From: Pestalotiopsis fici W106-1
Taxonomy: Eukaryota; Ascomycota; Sordariomycetes; Amphisphaeriales; Sporocadaceae
Assembly: GCF_000516985.1 (NCBI RefSeq)
Contig: NW_006917099.1
Location: forward strand, 62,001-126,000
Direction: 5' to 3'
Length of the DNA stretch: 64,000 nt
Shown: piece after piece, positions 43,795 to 55,982 of the stretch
How the letters are laid out: the number at the start of each line of letters is the position of its first letter
Position numbering within the stretch: position 1 is the stretch's first letter
Notes under the pieces: model-generated
Seen by the model: the letters and a program-made list of their open reading frames with translations, nothing else
What the model was told of the DNA's origin: nothing
Databases searched by the model: none
Position numbers and translations under genes: made by a program

Positions 43795-46700
43795 CTTTGC
43801 AGAATCTGTATGTGATTGTATAATAAAATTTTGGAGTGAAAGAAATAATTGACAAGATTTCCTGTGGTAGAGTCACAAAGTTAAATCAACTGAATCTATT
43901 GCGAAACATCCTTCTATATATACGAAGAGTCTAAATGTCCGTCGGTCACCCTCTGCGTCTGTCCAGACCACAAGTGGTCATGGATTGCACGAATTGCCGT
44001 CGGCATGGAAATGAGGAGTCAAACTCCCACGATCAGGTAGATCCCTCCTCATTCTCAAACTCAAAATCAACCGGGGAAGAAGAAATCTTGGGACGTACTT
44101 CAGCTGCCATCTTCATGAATAAAGTTTGTTAGAACCATGGTCCCATGTAGGCAGGCAGCAACCTTTGGGAGAAGGCCATAGTCAGAAAGGATTGCCGGCC
44201 CATTCAATGTCGCCCAGTAACTAACAGCTCAAGATAGAAGGCAGCTAAAGGTTCAGCTCGCGAAATATTTCCAACTGGCTACTAGTAGATTCTTCGGTAT
44301 AGCCTATCCTAGAGTTGCAAATGAATATTGAACGGGATAGTCCAACTACGAAACAGGTATCCAACCGGAAAGAAAGAAACCCATCCCAAATCTAGGTCTA
44401 GTTGTCACGACGCGCCAGCATGGAAAGCTATATCAAGTAGAAGTATACTCCCAATCAAATGTCTATATATTTTATACTCTTTCAACTACCATGTCCATAT
44501 CGGGTATGACTAATTTTGTGGGTAGTCACACTTAATTGAGCTTAATGGAAAACGCCGTCTCTTGCAAGCAGCCAATGAAAGGCGATACTAAGTTGAGCTG
44601 TCATACAATCGAGGTGCGGTGCCCAACCAAGCTGTCTCGCAGACACCCAATTGGATCAAGAAGTCCTTATCCGGAGCACCACAATGCAGCCGCTGTCTTG
44701 AACGGGAGTGATCGACCAAAAGATTCCTTCACAATGAACGATGCAATCAAGCGGGGATTGCGTCGCAAGAGTCTCAAGTCGCTATTCGCCCACCCCGATG
44801 CAGCCTGGCATTGCCTGGCTGGTCTTGGGCTTGAGAATATGAATTATACATGTGACTGGATTCTGTTTCGTTGCGATCATTCATAGTTCCGAGAACTCCG
44901 AGAGTTATGGCAACGAGATCCGAAAAGGTGGTGTCCACGTAACTTGTCTCCTGCGTAAGCTGAAGCTATTATACTCGGCTCCAGACCTAGCTTGGCTAGC
45001 GGAACTCTCACAAGGAATCTCATGGAATGCCTTACGCGCAATATGATGCAAGACTAATCCATTCGTAATTATTCACGATTTGAAGACCTGTGAGATGAAT
45101 GTCATTGTCACGCCACTTATGTAGCGTTGGAATTATGGAGCAATGAGCCAAAAGTCTTGAGTTGAAAAATCAGCTTCCAGTCTCCAACGAATATTCCCAG
45201 AGTTTTCTGCCACCATTGGCCAGCATGAATCTTCCAAGCTATTATACTCAACGCAAGTCAACCCGCACTAGGAATCAAGCCGTGGGGGTTTAGGAGATTG
45301 GAAGTTCCATTCGCATCGCATTCACGGATTGGGAGTCTGTAAAGTGTTATATAGCGACCGCCTGTTCATCTTTGGACGTCTCTATCAGAGGCGACCTGTG
45401 CTCCTGAGATCTGTCGCAATGCTTCATGTGTGAAATCCTTCTGCATGCACGAAGTAACGAAGGATAAATGAATTCTGTCGACCAATGGCCTCCTCTTATG
45501 CATTATGGTGCAATGCATCATATAAATGATTGAGCAGGAACCGCCGATTAAGTCAGCGAGCGGCGAGGTCGTGGACTATCGCTTGTCGCGACAATTTCAT
45601 GAGACTTCTCTGTGGCGGGCAAACTCTGGATGGGAAGTGAATTCTGGCTGTTATTGGAACCACTGAAGAACAATCCTAGCCGTGGTTAGCGGGTGCTAGT
45701 CTGGGTCGTTGGAAAGCTTCTTCTTGGTGCCGCAATAAGGTGCGTGCATACACCTTGATGTACCTAGCATTGCCCGGCTACAGGGTCCACGATTCTAAAC
45801 TCGCGCCGATTTATACTCGGGGTCTTTCCTTTTTTATTCACGATTATAGGCTGCCTTCGGTATGTTTATCTGCCTTCGATATGGTTAAAGGGGCAAAGAC
45901 CGGCAATTCTTGTCAGCTTTCCGTGAAACGCCTGCGGGAATGTGGGAATCGAATCCATATTATGCACTCTCCTCCAGACTTTTTGATTTCATTTATCCAA
46001 ATGCCTTCGCTGACGGCAATCGTCGCCATGGATATGATTATTATGTATTTGATTCTCGGCTTCTGTTTATTCTCGGCGGGATTGGTGAAACCTTTCTACG
46101 TGGAGACTGGCTGACGTACCTTGGAAGGTACTGCCACGACGTTTAAAGAGTCTGCCTTTTTCTCTTAAACGAAAATAAGGCTCTAGGCAGGGGAACAAGA
46201 GACTAGTATCGAGCATTGCGCATATATATTATATGGATACCCTCGTGGCGGCTGGTCGGCTGGATGCACTAGTCCCCGGGAAGGTCAACTTACTTTGGAG
46301 GATTTGTACAAACCGCAACGCATCAAGGTATCAACAAGTCGCTGATACTATTTTGAGCATCATCAGGATATTTACTCATAGCACCACTAATTCAAGTGTA
46401 TAATCTGCAAGGCCACGGTGGAAATTGGTCTTGGATCTGCATAATACTGCCACCGATAAATATGCCCTTGTCGTCCGCACTGCCGGCAATAACACTCCCC
46501 AGACAGCCTCCTCCGCTTTTGCAAATTTGAATAATTTCAAATACAAGCACCATAGCAAATGCTTTTATTCTGCTCTAGTCTATGCTATTACAATTGGTAC
46601 AGCAAGTAACTATTCGTGTGTTTTTGTTGTGGTTAGTGGTAAATATTCGAGGGACAACGACAGTGTATTCCGTGTTCACCAGTACCTGCAGACGCAGCAG

Positions 46701-47333
46701 CGCGGGGGTTTGAGTGGAACCTAATTTGACGGTGCGCGGGGGGTGAAACAAGCGACCACAGTAAACGACTCCGACTCCTTGTCTTAATTGAAGGTGCAAG
46801 CGACGTTTATCCTCTATTTGAAGCACGGAAACTTTCAGTCACCTTGTCTTTGAAGGACGCGAATGGGATCGGGGCAATTACCCTCAAAAGCAAAAAACTA
46901 CCTTGGGCGGCGTCACTTGACTGGGATCCAAAAGGCCAACCCATGGCCGGAGCGAGGACGGAAACCATGCCTGGATCGGACCGTAGTCTGGCTTATCTCG
47001 GATTTAAAGTGCCCTAAAAATCACGCTTGCTTACACCCCGATGCATCGCAAAGCAAGGGCTACACAACCCGGGAACATGGTATTGCATACTTCCTGACTT
47101 TACACTGCAATCAAGTTGATATCCCTTCTTGAATCCTTGTTCACACCACTCATGCGACGATCGGAAGGATTTTCAGCTTGCAAATAGTGCTGCTCGAAAA
47201 TTTATTCCCGGGCCGAGGCAGCTCCTGTCTGCTCTTGTTGACTCTGGGTAAAGGTGTGTGTAGAATACATAAATGAGGGATATCGTCGTCTGATTTTAGG
47301 AGCCTCACTGCAAACACCATCATATTTGGAAAC
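43795..47333. other. Gene-poor stretch of 3.5 kb
   Basis: No frame has a recognisable domain. The best open frames (44536-44886, 45740-46114 and 45910-46146, all plus) are short, overlapping and without motifs or splice support, so they are not called. Both ends hold promoters: of the GMC gene on the left and the SGNH gene on the right. Confidence 0.4.
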
Positions 47334-48459
47334 ATGTTTCTCATCCTAGTTGCGGCCCTCGCGCTGCCAAGCATCTCTGCTTCTCCCATACGCCGAGGTG
47401 CTAGCCAATCCTTCTCTGGAATCGTGGTATTTGGAGACTCATTCAGTGATAATGGTTCGTCTGAATCGCACTGGTCTTGGCTGTCGGAATCCTCTTGAAC
47501 TGATCATGGGCTCCTAGGCGATGGTGCATACCGAATCTCCAATGGCACGTGGCCGCCGACTCCCCCCTAGTAAGATATTGCGCCAATCTGCAAATCTGTA
47601 CAAAACAACCACTGACCTTGGCTGCCGCAAGTAACGGTGGCCGTTTCTCCAATGGACCAGTTTGGCCCGAGTATGTGGCGGGCAACCTTAGCATCCCGCT
47701 GTACGACTATGCCGTAGGAGGTGCAACAACATCCAACGAGCTGGTGCAGGGATATACTGGAAATGGCTCAACCATTCCGGTTCCTTCAGTCGTGGACCAG
47801 GTCGCATCGTTCATAGAGAAGGTGGCTCCTGACGGCACATCCTTCTCGGATAATGATACGGCTGCCATTTCAACGCCCCTGTTTGTTTTGTTTGCTGGCG
47901 CAAACGACGTCTTCTTCAACCCGAACATCAGTGCTTCTCAGTCATACCAAGCACTAGGCCAAGCCCGGGACGAGCTAACGGAAGCGATCCCCGGTGCCAG
48001 GATCTTGACAATAGCGTCGCCAGATTTGGCTGAGCTGCCGTACGGGTTCTTTACCGACAATCTAGGTCGCGAGCAACTGCGGTCGTATACGGATTCTTTG
48101 GCCGAATTATTAAATGGCTATACTTCGGAATCTGTCATTAATCTAGATCTGCGACCACTCTTCGACGATTTCGACTACTACGCGGATCCGCAGAAATACG
48201 GATTTGACCCCCTCGGCAAATACGGCAGCTGTTTGGTGGGCGCCTACCGCGAAACACCCGAAGAGACCATATGTACGGATCCACAAGTTCGTGTTTACTG
48301 GGACGAATATCAGTATGTCATCACCCATAATCCTGCCTGCTATTGTGACATTCGCATTTGCTGTGTAGCGTGCTGACGTGATATAGTCCGACCACACTCA
48401 CGCATTCTTGGATTGCCAAAGAAATCCTCGATATTTTGAGTGGGCCGTTCAGCGATTGA
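47334..48459 (+). CDS. Secreted SGNH/GDSL esterase (acetylesterase-like)
   Basis: Four exons (47334-47454, 47518-47569, 47632-48312, 48387-48459) give 308 residues. Signal peptide MFLILVAALALPSISA. Block I GDSFSDNG carries the nucleophile Ser, RFSNGPVWPEYVA is the typical second segment, GANDVFF holds the block III Asn, and DEYHPTTLTH near the end holds the catalytic Asp and His. This is the arrangement of fungal CE16-type acetylesterases and thermolabile-hemolysin-like lipases, secreted enzymes that deacetylate oligosaccharides or cleave esters. Every intron keeps phase and each splice restores a conserved block; the 52-nt exon 2 is easy to miss. No lesion seen. Confidence 0.87.
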
Positions 48460-49285
48460 TTTGTGTGCACCTTTTGCATCCATGCGTCTTGTTGCGCATG
48501 AGTGGCAAAGCCGACAGGGTTCGTTCATCAAGGGGCCTAGTCAGGGAATGTGCCATTTCTGCTGGAAGTGCCATATTGACTCTAATGTATTCGAGTTTAT
48601 ATTATATAGCAGACCTAAATAACTGTCTTTAGCTATAGTCCTGTTTATAACGACCGCAGAAATAAAATGCCACGTTTTGTGCCATATGCTTTGAACAAAT
48701 TAATACGTACCGTGTTTTTTCGAGACCAGAGGTGTCGGGGCGATGCCAATTGGAGCACGCTAACCAATACTGTACAAACAAAGAGTCGCTACCGAGCCCA
48801 GCTATTTACAGGGGGGGTCAACGCCTTGAAACTAGCTCAAGCAATAAACCCCTCGGTAAGCATCTTGATTGCCTGACTTAGCAAATCAACAAATGCTTGC
48901 AACAAACACCGAGGCAATCACCGTCTAGGCAGAGTAGGAAGACTGGTCCTTGTTCCATCCCTTCGGTCCCTTGGTGATATGATACTCGGTATCCTTCTTG
49001 GTAGAGCTGCCTGGCCTAGCCTTGTCAAGTGGCCATGATGGCTTTCATTAGTTGTCCTGGCATGCATTTGTCTGGACTATTCCATCGTGAATGCTTCTTG
49101 GACAGTGGTAACGCCGGTGCGTAATATGGATTCCCACATGAATCATCTACCGCCACGCGACGCTCCTTGCTGATGCTAACATTTCCCAGGAAAATGATTG
49201 GCGAGGCCAAGATTATTGCCGTTAATCTGGCATGATATTGAGTCCTTGAAGCAGTTCTTTGCTTTCCTCTTGATATGGCCATTTT
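48460..49285. other. Intergenic between convergent genes
   Basis: 3' flanks of the SGNH esterase and the receptor gene. No gene supported. Confidence 0.4.
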
Positions 49286-50376
49286 TCATGCGACGAAGCT
49301 GGCCCTCTGTGCGCTCGCGTGTGAACTGCCGGATAATGTATTGTCGACCTTGTCCGAAGCGATGTATCGAAGGGGAATTTCACTGTCGGCGCCAGGTCTA
49401 CTAGGTAGCTTGATATGCCCCGTCTGTATCATTCCCGACTCCATACTTATGAGCAGGTGCCTAATGTACGGAATGCAGGCAGTGATGAAGGAAACTCCGT
49501 GAACAATTACAACCGAAAGGAGGTATCTCCAAGCATCAAAGGTCCGATCATGAGGCGATTTAAGTCTCTGGGCTTCATATATCTGATATGATAAAGCTCC
49601 GATAACACTATTCAATATTAGCTTCGTGACATCAATTTTGAGCGTCTCGGGAACATCTCAATACATACAAAAGCCGAGCAGAGAAGCAGGCAAGCACTGT
49701 GGCTTTACGCCCTGGTCTCATGGCCAAAGGATAGAACATGAAAACTGGCAAGAGAATCAAAGCAGCTTCCACCAGGATGTTCACAGCTGCATACGCTTGC
49801 CAAAAGGAAAGTTGATCGATGCATTGATCACCCATGATGCCCCAAACCCGAGATGGACGACATGAAAAGATGGCGACAAAAAGAGACGTCGTGGTAAACA
49901 CGGCAACGAACCCAAACATTGCGTAAATAAGCCAACGGTGAAAGTCTTTCGGTGTGAGATCGTAAAGAAAGATGAGAATTGACAATTGCACAGAGCTCAA
50001 GACCAAGAGGAATAAAATGTCGGCAGAATATACTGCTTTCTGCAGGGACTCTAATTGATCCAGAGACAGTGTTTCCTGGTGTCTTCCTATTCCCTGTGAA
50101 ACCGCAATGGATATCGCAACTGTGAACCCGATGTTGAAAGCCTGGTCAACTGCGATTAGCATGTCTGCGCCAGTATTACGTGTGCCTTGTCGCTGGGACT
50201 CATCTCACTGTTGCTAGATATAGCGTCATGTCTTCCCTGTGACGGTTTCCGGGAATAATGTATGACAATGTGAATTTAACACTCAGTGCCATGATTATTG
50301 CAGCCTCCATAATCCAAGTGAGTAGACTCACTACGGGTCCAAGATTGGAAGCCGTGATGGCTTCGCGCTTGTCCAT
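49286..50376 (-). CDS. PTH11-type rhodopsin-like fungal membrane receptor
   Basis: Seven-helix fungal integral membrane domain (DUF-rhodopsin type): LGPVVSLLTWIMEAAIIMALSVKF in helix 1, FNIGFTVAISIAVSQGIGRHQETLS, KAVYSADILFLLVLSSVQLSILIFLYDLTP, WLIYAMFGFVAVFTTTSLFVAIFSC, CIDQLSFWQAYAAVNILVEAALILLPVFMF, and a last YLLSVVIVHGVSFITACIPYIRHLL. Exons 50164-49669 and 49607-49286 join well (…RLF-VIGALSYQ). The first intron is uncertain: exon 50376-50244 with a weak GTCACA donor keeps frame and gives 316 residues, while the better-looking GTGAGA donor at 50203 breaks it. Family members sense surface or nutrient cues. The end at 49286 is the first stop after a polar tail; a further exon cannot be excluded. 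Confidence 0.68.
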
Positions 50377-51187
50377 CTTGCTCACCGTCAAAAGGCAAGT
50401 AAGCAGTAGGATAGATGTGCAAAGATTGTGGATATCGAAATGGTAGATCGAGGGAGAGCAAGGGTCAGACAGGGAGGGTTGTCCTGCGTCCGCGCGATAT
50501 ATATATTATCACACTACAACGAGCGATCAGCAAAGGCTGTGCCTCGCCGTGCCTTCCGCGGGCTTGGGCCTGCGTCGCATCAACTGAACGTTGCAGAATC
50601 CCGGGGTGAGATGGTGGTTAAATTGGTTGGGCGGCTTGCGATGCTCATTGGAAGTGGCCTCCATGGGTGGGTTACGCCGGGGCAGACAGCAGCCAAGCAA
50701 TCGCTNNNNNNNNNNNNNNNNNNNNNNNNNNNNNNNNNNNNNNNNNNNNNNNNNNNNNNNNNNNNNNNNNNNNNNNNNNNNNNNNNNNNNNNNNNNNNNN
50801 NNNNNAATGACAGCCATGTAAAGGGGACATAACGTCAATCTCATGCACGGTACAAATTAAGAAATAAGACTCGTAAATGTACCACATGTATCGCTACACG
50901 AAATGACCAGGCATAATCTTTAGGTATGCAGGACTCTTAGGAGTGCAGTCCCGGGGAAACCGGAGGATATCTTGGCAGACTTGGGTGTGCTGAAGAGTCC
51001 TGCAAAAAGGTCCCCCCCACTCATTCCTTGTGCTACACAATAACACGCTCGATGCCTTGTCTCGGCAGTTCCAATTTGTAACGTTTGCCCTTTTAAAAGT
51101 CCCAGGATTTATGTGTTGGGAACCGCTCGCAGAGCTTTGAATGGTTTCTCAATTCCTCACATTCCACATACTCGGCAGCTCTTGATC
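50377..51187. other. Intergenic containing an assembly gap
   Basis: Divergent promoters of the receptor and permease genes flank a run of undetermined bases. No gene supported; frames that span the gap are meaningless. Confidence 0.5.
50706..50805. other. Assembly gap of 100 N
   Basis: Exactly 100 ambiguous bases, the usual placeholder for a scaffold join of unknown size. Gene order across it is therefore an assumption of the assembler. Confidence 0.97.
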
Positions 51188-53505
51188 ATGAGCGTCCCAT
51201 CGGAATCATGGCATGGAACTGGAGCCGCTTTTGGGACGACGTTCCAAGAAATCCATGGCTCAACATATCTAGAGAGAGATGAGCACGAACTTGCGCGCCT
51301 GGGAAAGTCGCAAGTGTTGAAGGTATATTTGAATCTTTTTCTTCATCTTCTTCTCATTCCAAGTATCTTATAATTGCTTACTTTTCCCCATTAGCGTCGT
51401 TTTGGGTTTCTCTCAATTTTTGGGTTCAGCTGTTGCATCCTTGCTACATGGGAGACAGCTCTCGCGTAAGTCATCAACGCCTTGACACCTACCGCATTCT
51501 TGAGGATCCTCTTATTGACTTGAAGTTCTTCAGACTCTTCACGGAGGCGTTTGAAAAGTAAGCGTCTGGCTTGGAACAAATGCATTCAAGCAAATTATTA
51601 TTCAGAAGAGGGAAAAAAAAAAAAGGAAACATTACTGATACACAGTGCAGTGGCGGACCGGCCGCATTAGCGTGGGGATTCCCTGTCGCCTGGATGGGTT
51701 CGTTTTCGATTTATCTCTGCTTGGCAGAAATGGCATCCATGTCAGTCCCTTCGGTCCCCGAAATAGCCCACATTAGCTTCTTAGCTGATGGTGGATTGAT
51801 TGCAGTGCACCCATATCTGGTGGCCAATACTTTTGGGTCGCTATACTGGCGCCCCAAAAATACAAGCGTTTTTGCAGCTATCTTACAGGTCTCTTATCCC
51901 CGATGAATTGTGGCGATACTCATCGTCGTGGCTATTCATCTGGACTAACAATGTATAGGATGGCTCACAACACTTGCATGGATCGCCACTGTCGCTGTTG
52001 GCAGTATCTTCACAGGCACCATGATCCAGGGTCTTATCATATTGAACTACCCCGACTACGAACCTCGAAATCTTTATGGCGTTTTGTTCACCTGGTCTGT
52101 CATGGCCTTGTGTATTTTCGTTAATACCGTATTGGCCGGGCTTCTGCCTCTGCTCGAAGGCATCATCCTCATAATCCACGTCCTCGGATTCGTTGCTATA
52201 CTCATGAGTTTGGTATATCTATCGCCACATAGTCCGGCAGAAGACGTCTTTTTCCGATCGCTCAATGAAGGTAATTGGCCGACTCAAGGCCTTTCGTATT
52301 GTGTTGGATTTATTGGGAACGTAGCCACTTTTGTCGGTAAGTGTATAAAACTGGTAAGAAACTCGGCTCAGGTATAACTCACCCCAGTGGTATATAATAG
52401 GCGCAGATGCTGCTGTCCATGTAGGTGCCCATCTCACTTGCGCCGTAAGAAGCATTAATAACCGTGTTTTTTGGTAGATGGCAGAAGAAATAGAAAATGC
52501 GGCTGTGAACGTTCCTCGAGCAATCGTCACAACCGTTCTCCTGAACGGCAGTACAGGATGGGCCATGGTTCTCGCCGTTCTTTTCTGTCTTGGGGACATT
52601 CAGTCGGTCATAGTATGCTTCCCAAAGTCCTTTGTGATATGAATGTCTCACTGACTAATTTGCAGGACTCTCCTACGGGTTTTCCGTTCATACAGGTCTT
52701 CTACAACGGCACAGGAAAGGCGGGAGCTACAATCATGGCGACTGTTGTGATCTTTGTAATATGGTGTGCCGTCATTGGTTTCGCAGCCACAGCAAGCCGT
52801 ATGACATGGTCATTCGCGAGAGATCGAGGTCTCCCGTTTCACCAATACATTCGAAAGGTTTACACGACTCCAATCTCCCAAGTAGCCTCTCGATACTAAT
52901 CAACGGTGGGGAAAATATAGGTTAATCCACGGACGCGAGTTCCAGTAATGGCAATCATACTTGTAACCGTTGTACCGGGTTTGCTTCATCTGATATATAT
53001 TGGGTCGTCTACTGCGTTCAACGACGTCATATCAATGTCAGTGTCCGGTCTATATGCTTCCTACCTACTGCCATGCAGCTTCCTCCTCTGGAGACGCACC
53101 ACGGGGCAGATCAAACCATATCGCTCGAGTGAAGAACACGCGGTAGAAATGTACAACAGGCCGCCGAGGGATTCGACCGGGGTTCAGCCATCTACTCATG
53201 AAGACGACAATGGTTCCGACGTTCTCCCCGAAAAGCAATTGGAATGGGGTCCTTGGCGCATACCAGGGCTGCTAGGCCTCTTGAACAACGCATTTGCTTG
53301 CGTCTTTTGCGTGTGGGTGCTTTTCTGGAGCTTTTGGCCACCAGCTACACCAGTCACGCCCGAGAACATGAACTACAGCGTTCTAGTAACAGGCGCAGTC
53401 ATTATCTTTGCAGTCGTGCGCTACTTTCTAGGTGGCAGTGTGGATTACAAGGGTCCCTTGGTAGACTATGAAGTCAAGGGCTTTACCAACACTCGTCGCT
53501 ATTAG
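51188..53505 (+). CDS. Amino-acid/GABA/choline-type permease (APC superfamily), 10 exons
   Basis: Ten exons keep frame for 570 residues: 51188-51322, 51395-51465, 51534-51557, 51651-51740, 51806-51888, 51959-52336, 52401-52420, 52478-52612, 52666-52857, 52921-53505. Two are very short (24 and 20 nt) and are needed: exon 3 restores ALALFTEAFENGGPAALAWGF, exon 7 restores the VGADAAVHMAEEIENA motif conserved in fungal GABA/choline permeases. Other landmarks: LAEMAS-x-APISGGQYFWVA, PFIQVFYNGTG, FARDRGLPFH, VNPRTRVPVMAI. About 12 helices, cytosolic N- and C-termini, plasma membrane uptake of an amino acid or amine; exact substrate cannot be told. No lesion seen. Confidence 0.87.
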
Positions 53506-53719
53506 AAAGGATGGGTTGGTCACTTGGCATAGCGAGTATGAAGAGAAGTAGATTAATAACCACATGTAATTGACACACACCAATCAAGTAACTCATTCGC
53601 TCCAATGTCGAACAACAAGCAAATGGCGGGAAAGTGGAAAGTAACTCGAACGCCGTCCTAGCCATACATTCCATTGTACTAGGTAGCAGTAATCCCCTAC
53701 GCTGTTTTACCACAGTCCT

Positions 53720-54307
53720 TCAAAGTTTGTTTTTGAAAGGGGATGGGGGAATATCCAATCTTTGCGGACAATTATTGGAGTACCATTCCTTTAGGCGGCG
53801 ATCGAAAGACTCGTTAAAACCTTCGTACTTGGGAATACCATCATCATCCGGAACGTTCCACCAGGTTGCTTTATCGCCAATAAAAATATGCTCCTTGATT
53901 GGTGGCATCGCGCCAACGGTAAACTTATCGTCAACCAGGCCCAACGTGATACCAAGACCATCTGGTCGGCAGTGATATTTCATAAAGAGGGGCGTACCGC
54001 AGCGAGGACACCATCCGCGCACGGCAGCAGGGGAGTAGAAAGTAAGCTTGATGCCGTCGGACAAATCGCCGGTCAGGGGCTTTTTGCCGCCGGTGGGAGT
54101 CGAGATGAGCCATTGGACGTAATCGTTATGAAACAGACCGAACGTGAGAAAGGGATTCGAAGATGCTTTACGGCACTCTCGACAATGGCAGACGACGATA
54201 CATTCGGGCAGCATCTTGCTTTCAAGGTGAATCATGCCGCATAGGCAAGAGCCACGCAAGACGACAGACTGCGCATTCTCGTCCAATGGCTTGGGAGTAG
54301 GGTCCAT
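53720..54307 (-). CDS. GFA-family zinc enzyme, second copy
   Basis: 195 residues from the ATG at 54307; the frame extends further upstream only through a GTG. Zinc-binding motifs of the family are in place: GSCLCGMIHLE near residue 20, CHCRECRKASS near 39 and GWCPRCGTPL near 97, followed by the family's GITLGLVDD and IKEHIFIGDKATWW segments. It shares only the general fold with the other GFA gene at 5537-6084 and has no intron. As with that gene, the substrate is unknown. It is divergent from the alpha/beta hydrolase (534 bp apart) and converges on the permease gene, with 214 bp between their ends. Confidence 0.85.
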   Translation of the reverse strand: MDPTPKPLDENAQSVVLRGSCLCGMIHLESKMLPECIVVCHCRECRKASSNPFLTFGLFHNDYVQWLISTPTGGKKPLTGDLSDGIKLTFYSPAAVRGWCPRCGTPLFMKYHCRPDGLGITLGLVDDKFTVGAMPPIKEHIFIGDKATWWNVPDDDGIPKYEGFNESFDRRLKEWYSNNCPQRLDIPPSPFKNKL

Positions 54308-54841
54308 TGCTTGCAGAGTCGTCGATCGTCTAGGCGATTTCAGTGACACAAGGCGAGGCTAGGGTGATGATTCAAAATTAGACAGAATTGCCTCGTTTTA
54401 TAGCCAGTGCCCACAAGCCTTGTAACGTTTCCTGCTTGCAGCATATCCAGCTTATGCGTGTGACGCACCCACCTGCAGATGCATCACCACAAAACAGCTA
54501 TCATGTTCAGCCGAGGATGATCCTTGGCTGGTGCGGAAGGAGGAAAAGAAAGAAAAAGCCCATAAATATCACGGGTCTGATCATTCACATTTGTCTCGCA
54601 TCCCAAGTTTTTCAAGTCTAAAGTTCCTGTTTCCTGCAAAGCTATTGACTTTGCATCTTTCTTGTTTTGGAGGGGTGCTGGTCAATCAATGCCCCACTTC
54701 TTCCCAAGGGTAAGAAGTCCTCAGCAGATTTGGCCCCCAGTCTCTTTTCTCTCAATCCTTGGACAGACTGCAATTTCTTACTCCTCCCGCCGATTCTTCC
54801 TTCCACCAACTGCCGTCCCCACCAGCGCCCGCCACTACACA
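54308..54841. promoter_or_regulatory. Divergent intergenic region of GFA and hydrolase genes
   Basis: 534 bp between two ATGs facing away; includes the A-rich AGGAAAAGAAAGAAAAAG near 54540. The start region of the hydrolase is pyrimidine-rich. No specific site recognised. Confidence 0.35.
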
Positions 54842-55982
54842 ATGGCCAATAGAATTCCATCACCGCGAGAGACGCTCATACCGTTCATCTCAGCCGATGA
54901 GGCTGCCTCATTGGCATACCCGCCCAACGCCTTGCCCGGCGCTCGCGACGTAGAGACTCTCTATGGGACGATGCGAGTCTATGAGTGGGGGCCGGCCGAC
55001 GGAGAAAAGGTCGTGTTTGTCCATGGAGACGCAACCCCTTGCCTTGTCTTTTCCAAAATTGCACAGGGGCTCGTGGATGCTGGGTACCGTGTGATGCTCT
55101 TTGGTCAGTGACCTCGCTTTCCATCTGGGACGTTCCGTCCCGTTATGATACATTGAGATGCAGGAAAACTTATCAGCAGCTGAACGTTTTGCAGATCTGT
55201 GGGGTCGAGGATATAGCGACACTCCGCTTCATTGCCGGCACGATGTTCGTTTGTTCTCTTCTCAATTGCTTCTGGCACTCACGTCGTCGCCGCTTTCCTG
55301 GATGGGAAGCGACGTTACCTTTTCGATAATCGCCTTCTCTCTGGGCGGGCCCATATCCCTAGCATTCGCTGATGTCTACACCTCATCCATCCGATCCATA
55401 GTGCTCCTTGGCCCTGCAGGTCTTCTGCGCAAGTTGCCAGACGGCTACGATGATCCGTTGATGCACCAACCTGAACTTGCTCCATCGCCCCAGGCCCTAC
55501 GCGAAAAGGTCAGACAGATTCTTGAAGTGGCCCCTTCTGGCCCGAATCTGAATGTTCAGCTCAATCAGAGACCAGTGGTCCCAGCCCTAGTGAGCCCTTC
55601 TCGTGTGGAAAAGACCTTTGGCATGCAGGAACTGCTACAGTGGCAGTTTGATCATCATCAAGGCCACGTTCATTCGTTCCAGGATACAGTTCGTTATGGT
55701 CCGCTGCAAACCCAGAGTTTGTGGGAGAGGGTTTGTGATGTGATTTCTGGCCGAACCCGCCCCAATACTACCCTTCATGACTCCAAGTTGCTGGTCTTCT
55801 TTGGCCGGGATGATGGGGTCGTGGTTGGAAAAGAGACAGCCGAGGACATTCAGAAGTGGCTTCCGTCTAGTCATTTGCATGTTGAGTACTTGCCTGGAGG
55901 ACATGGATTCCCGTATCCCAATAGTGAAAACATCACTCGCACCATTCTTTCGTTCTGGAAGCCGAGGTCTTTTGTGCTCTAA
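54842..55982 (+). CDS. Alpha/beta-hydrolase fold protein
   Basis: Exons 54842-55103 and 55195-55982 give 349 residues. The intron (GTCAGT…TTTTGCAG) was placed to restore the family block VMLFDLWGRGYSDTP. Oxyanion motif VFVHGDATP is near residue 73, the nucleophile elbow is AFSLGGP (Ser in GFSxGG-like context), the acid is in FFGRDDGVV, and the catalytic His is in LPGGHGFP. This group of about 300-350 residues includes esterases, epoxide hydrolase-like and haloalkane-type enzymes; the substrate cannot be told. The ATG has an A at -3 (CACAATGG). A GATGCAG acceptor candidate at 55161 is passed over because it breaks the conserved block. Confidence 0.82.

Noticed and set aside
44040..44220. Minus-strand stretch with sensible-looking codons (MAAEVRPKISSSP…)
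   Set aside because: Only 25 codons before a stop, and the other frame nearby has stops; no homolog recognised.
44536..44886. 116-codon plus-strand frame
   Set aside because: No family motif, no signal peptide, no splice partner, overlaps other random frames.
45740..46146. Two overlapping plus-strand frames of 79-125 codons
   Set aside because: Overlapping frames with no motif in either; open frames of this size are expected by chance in this composition.
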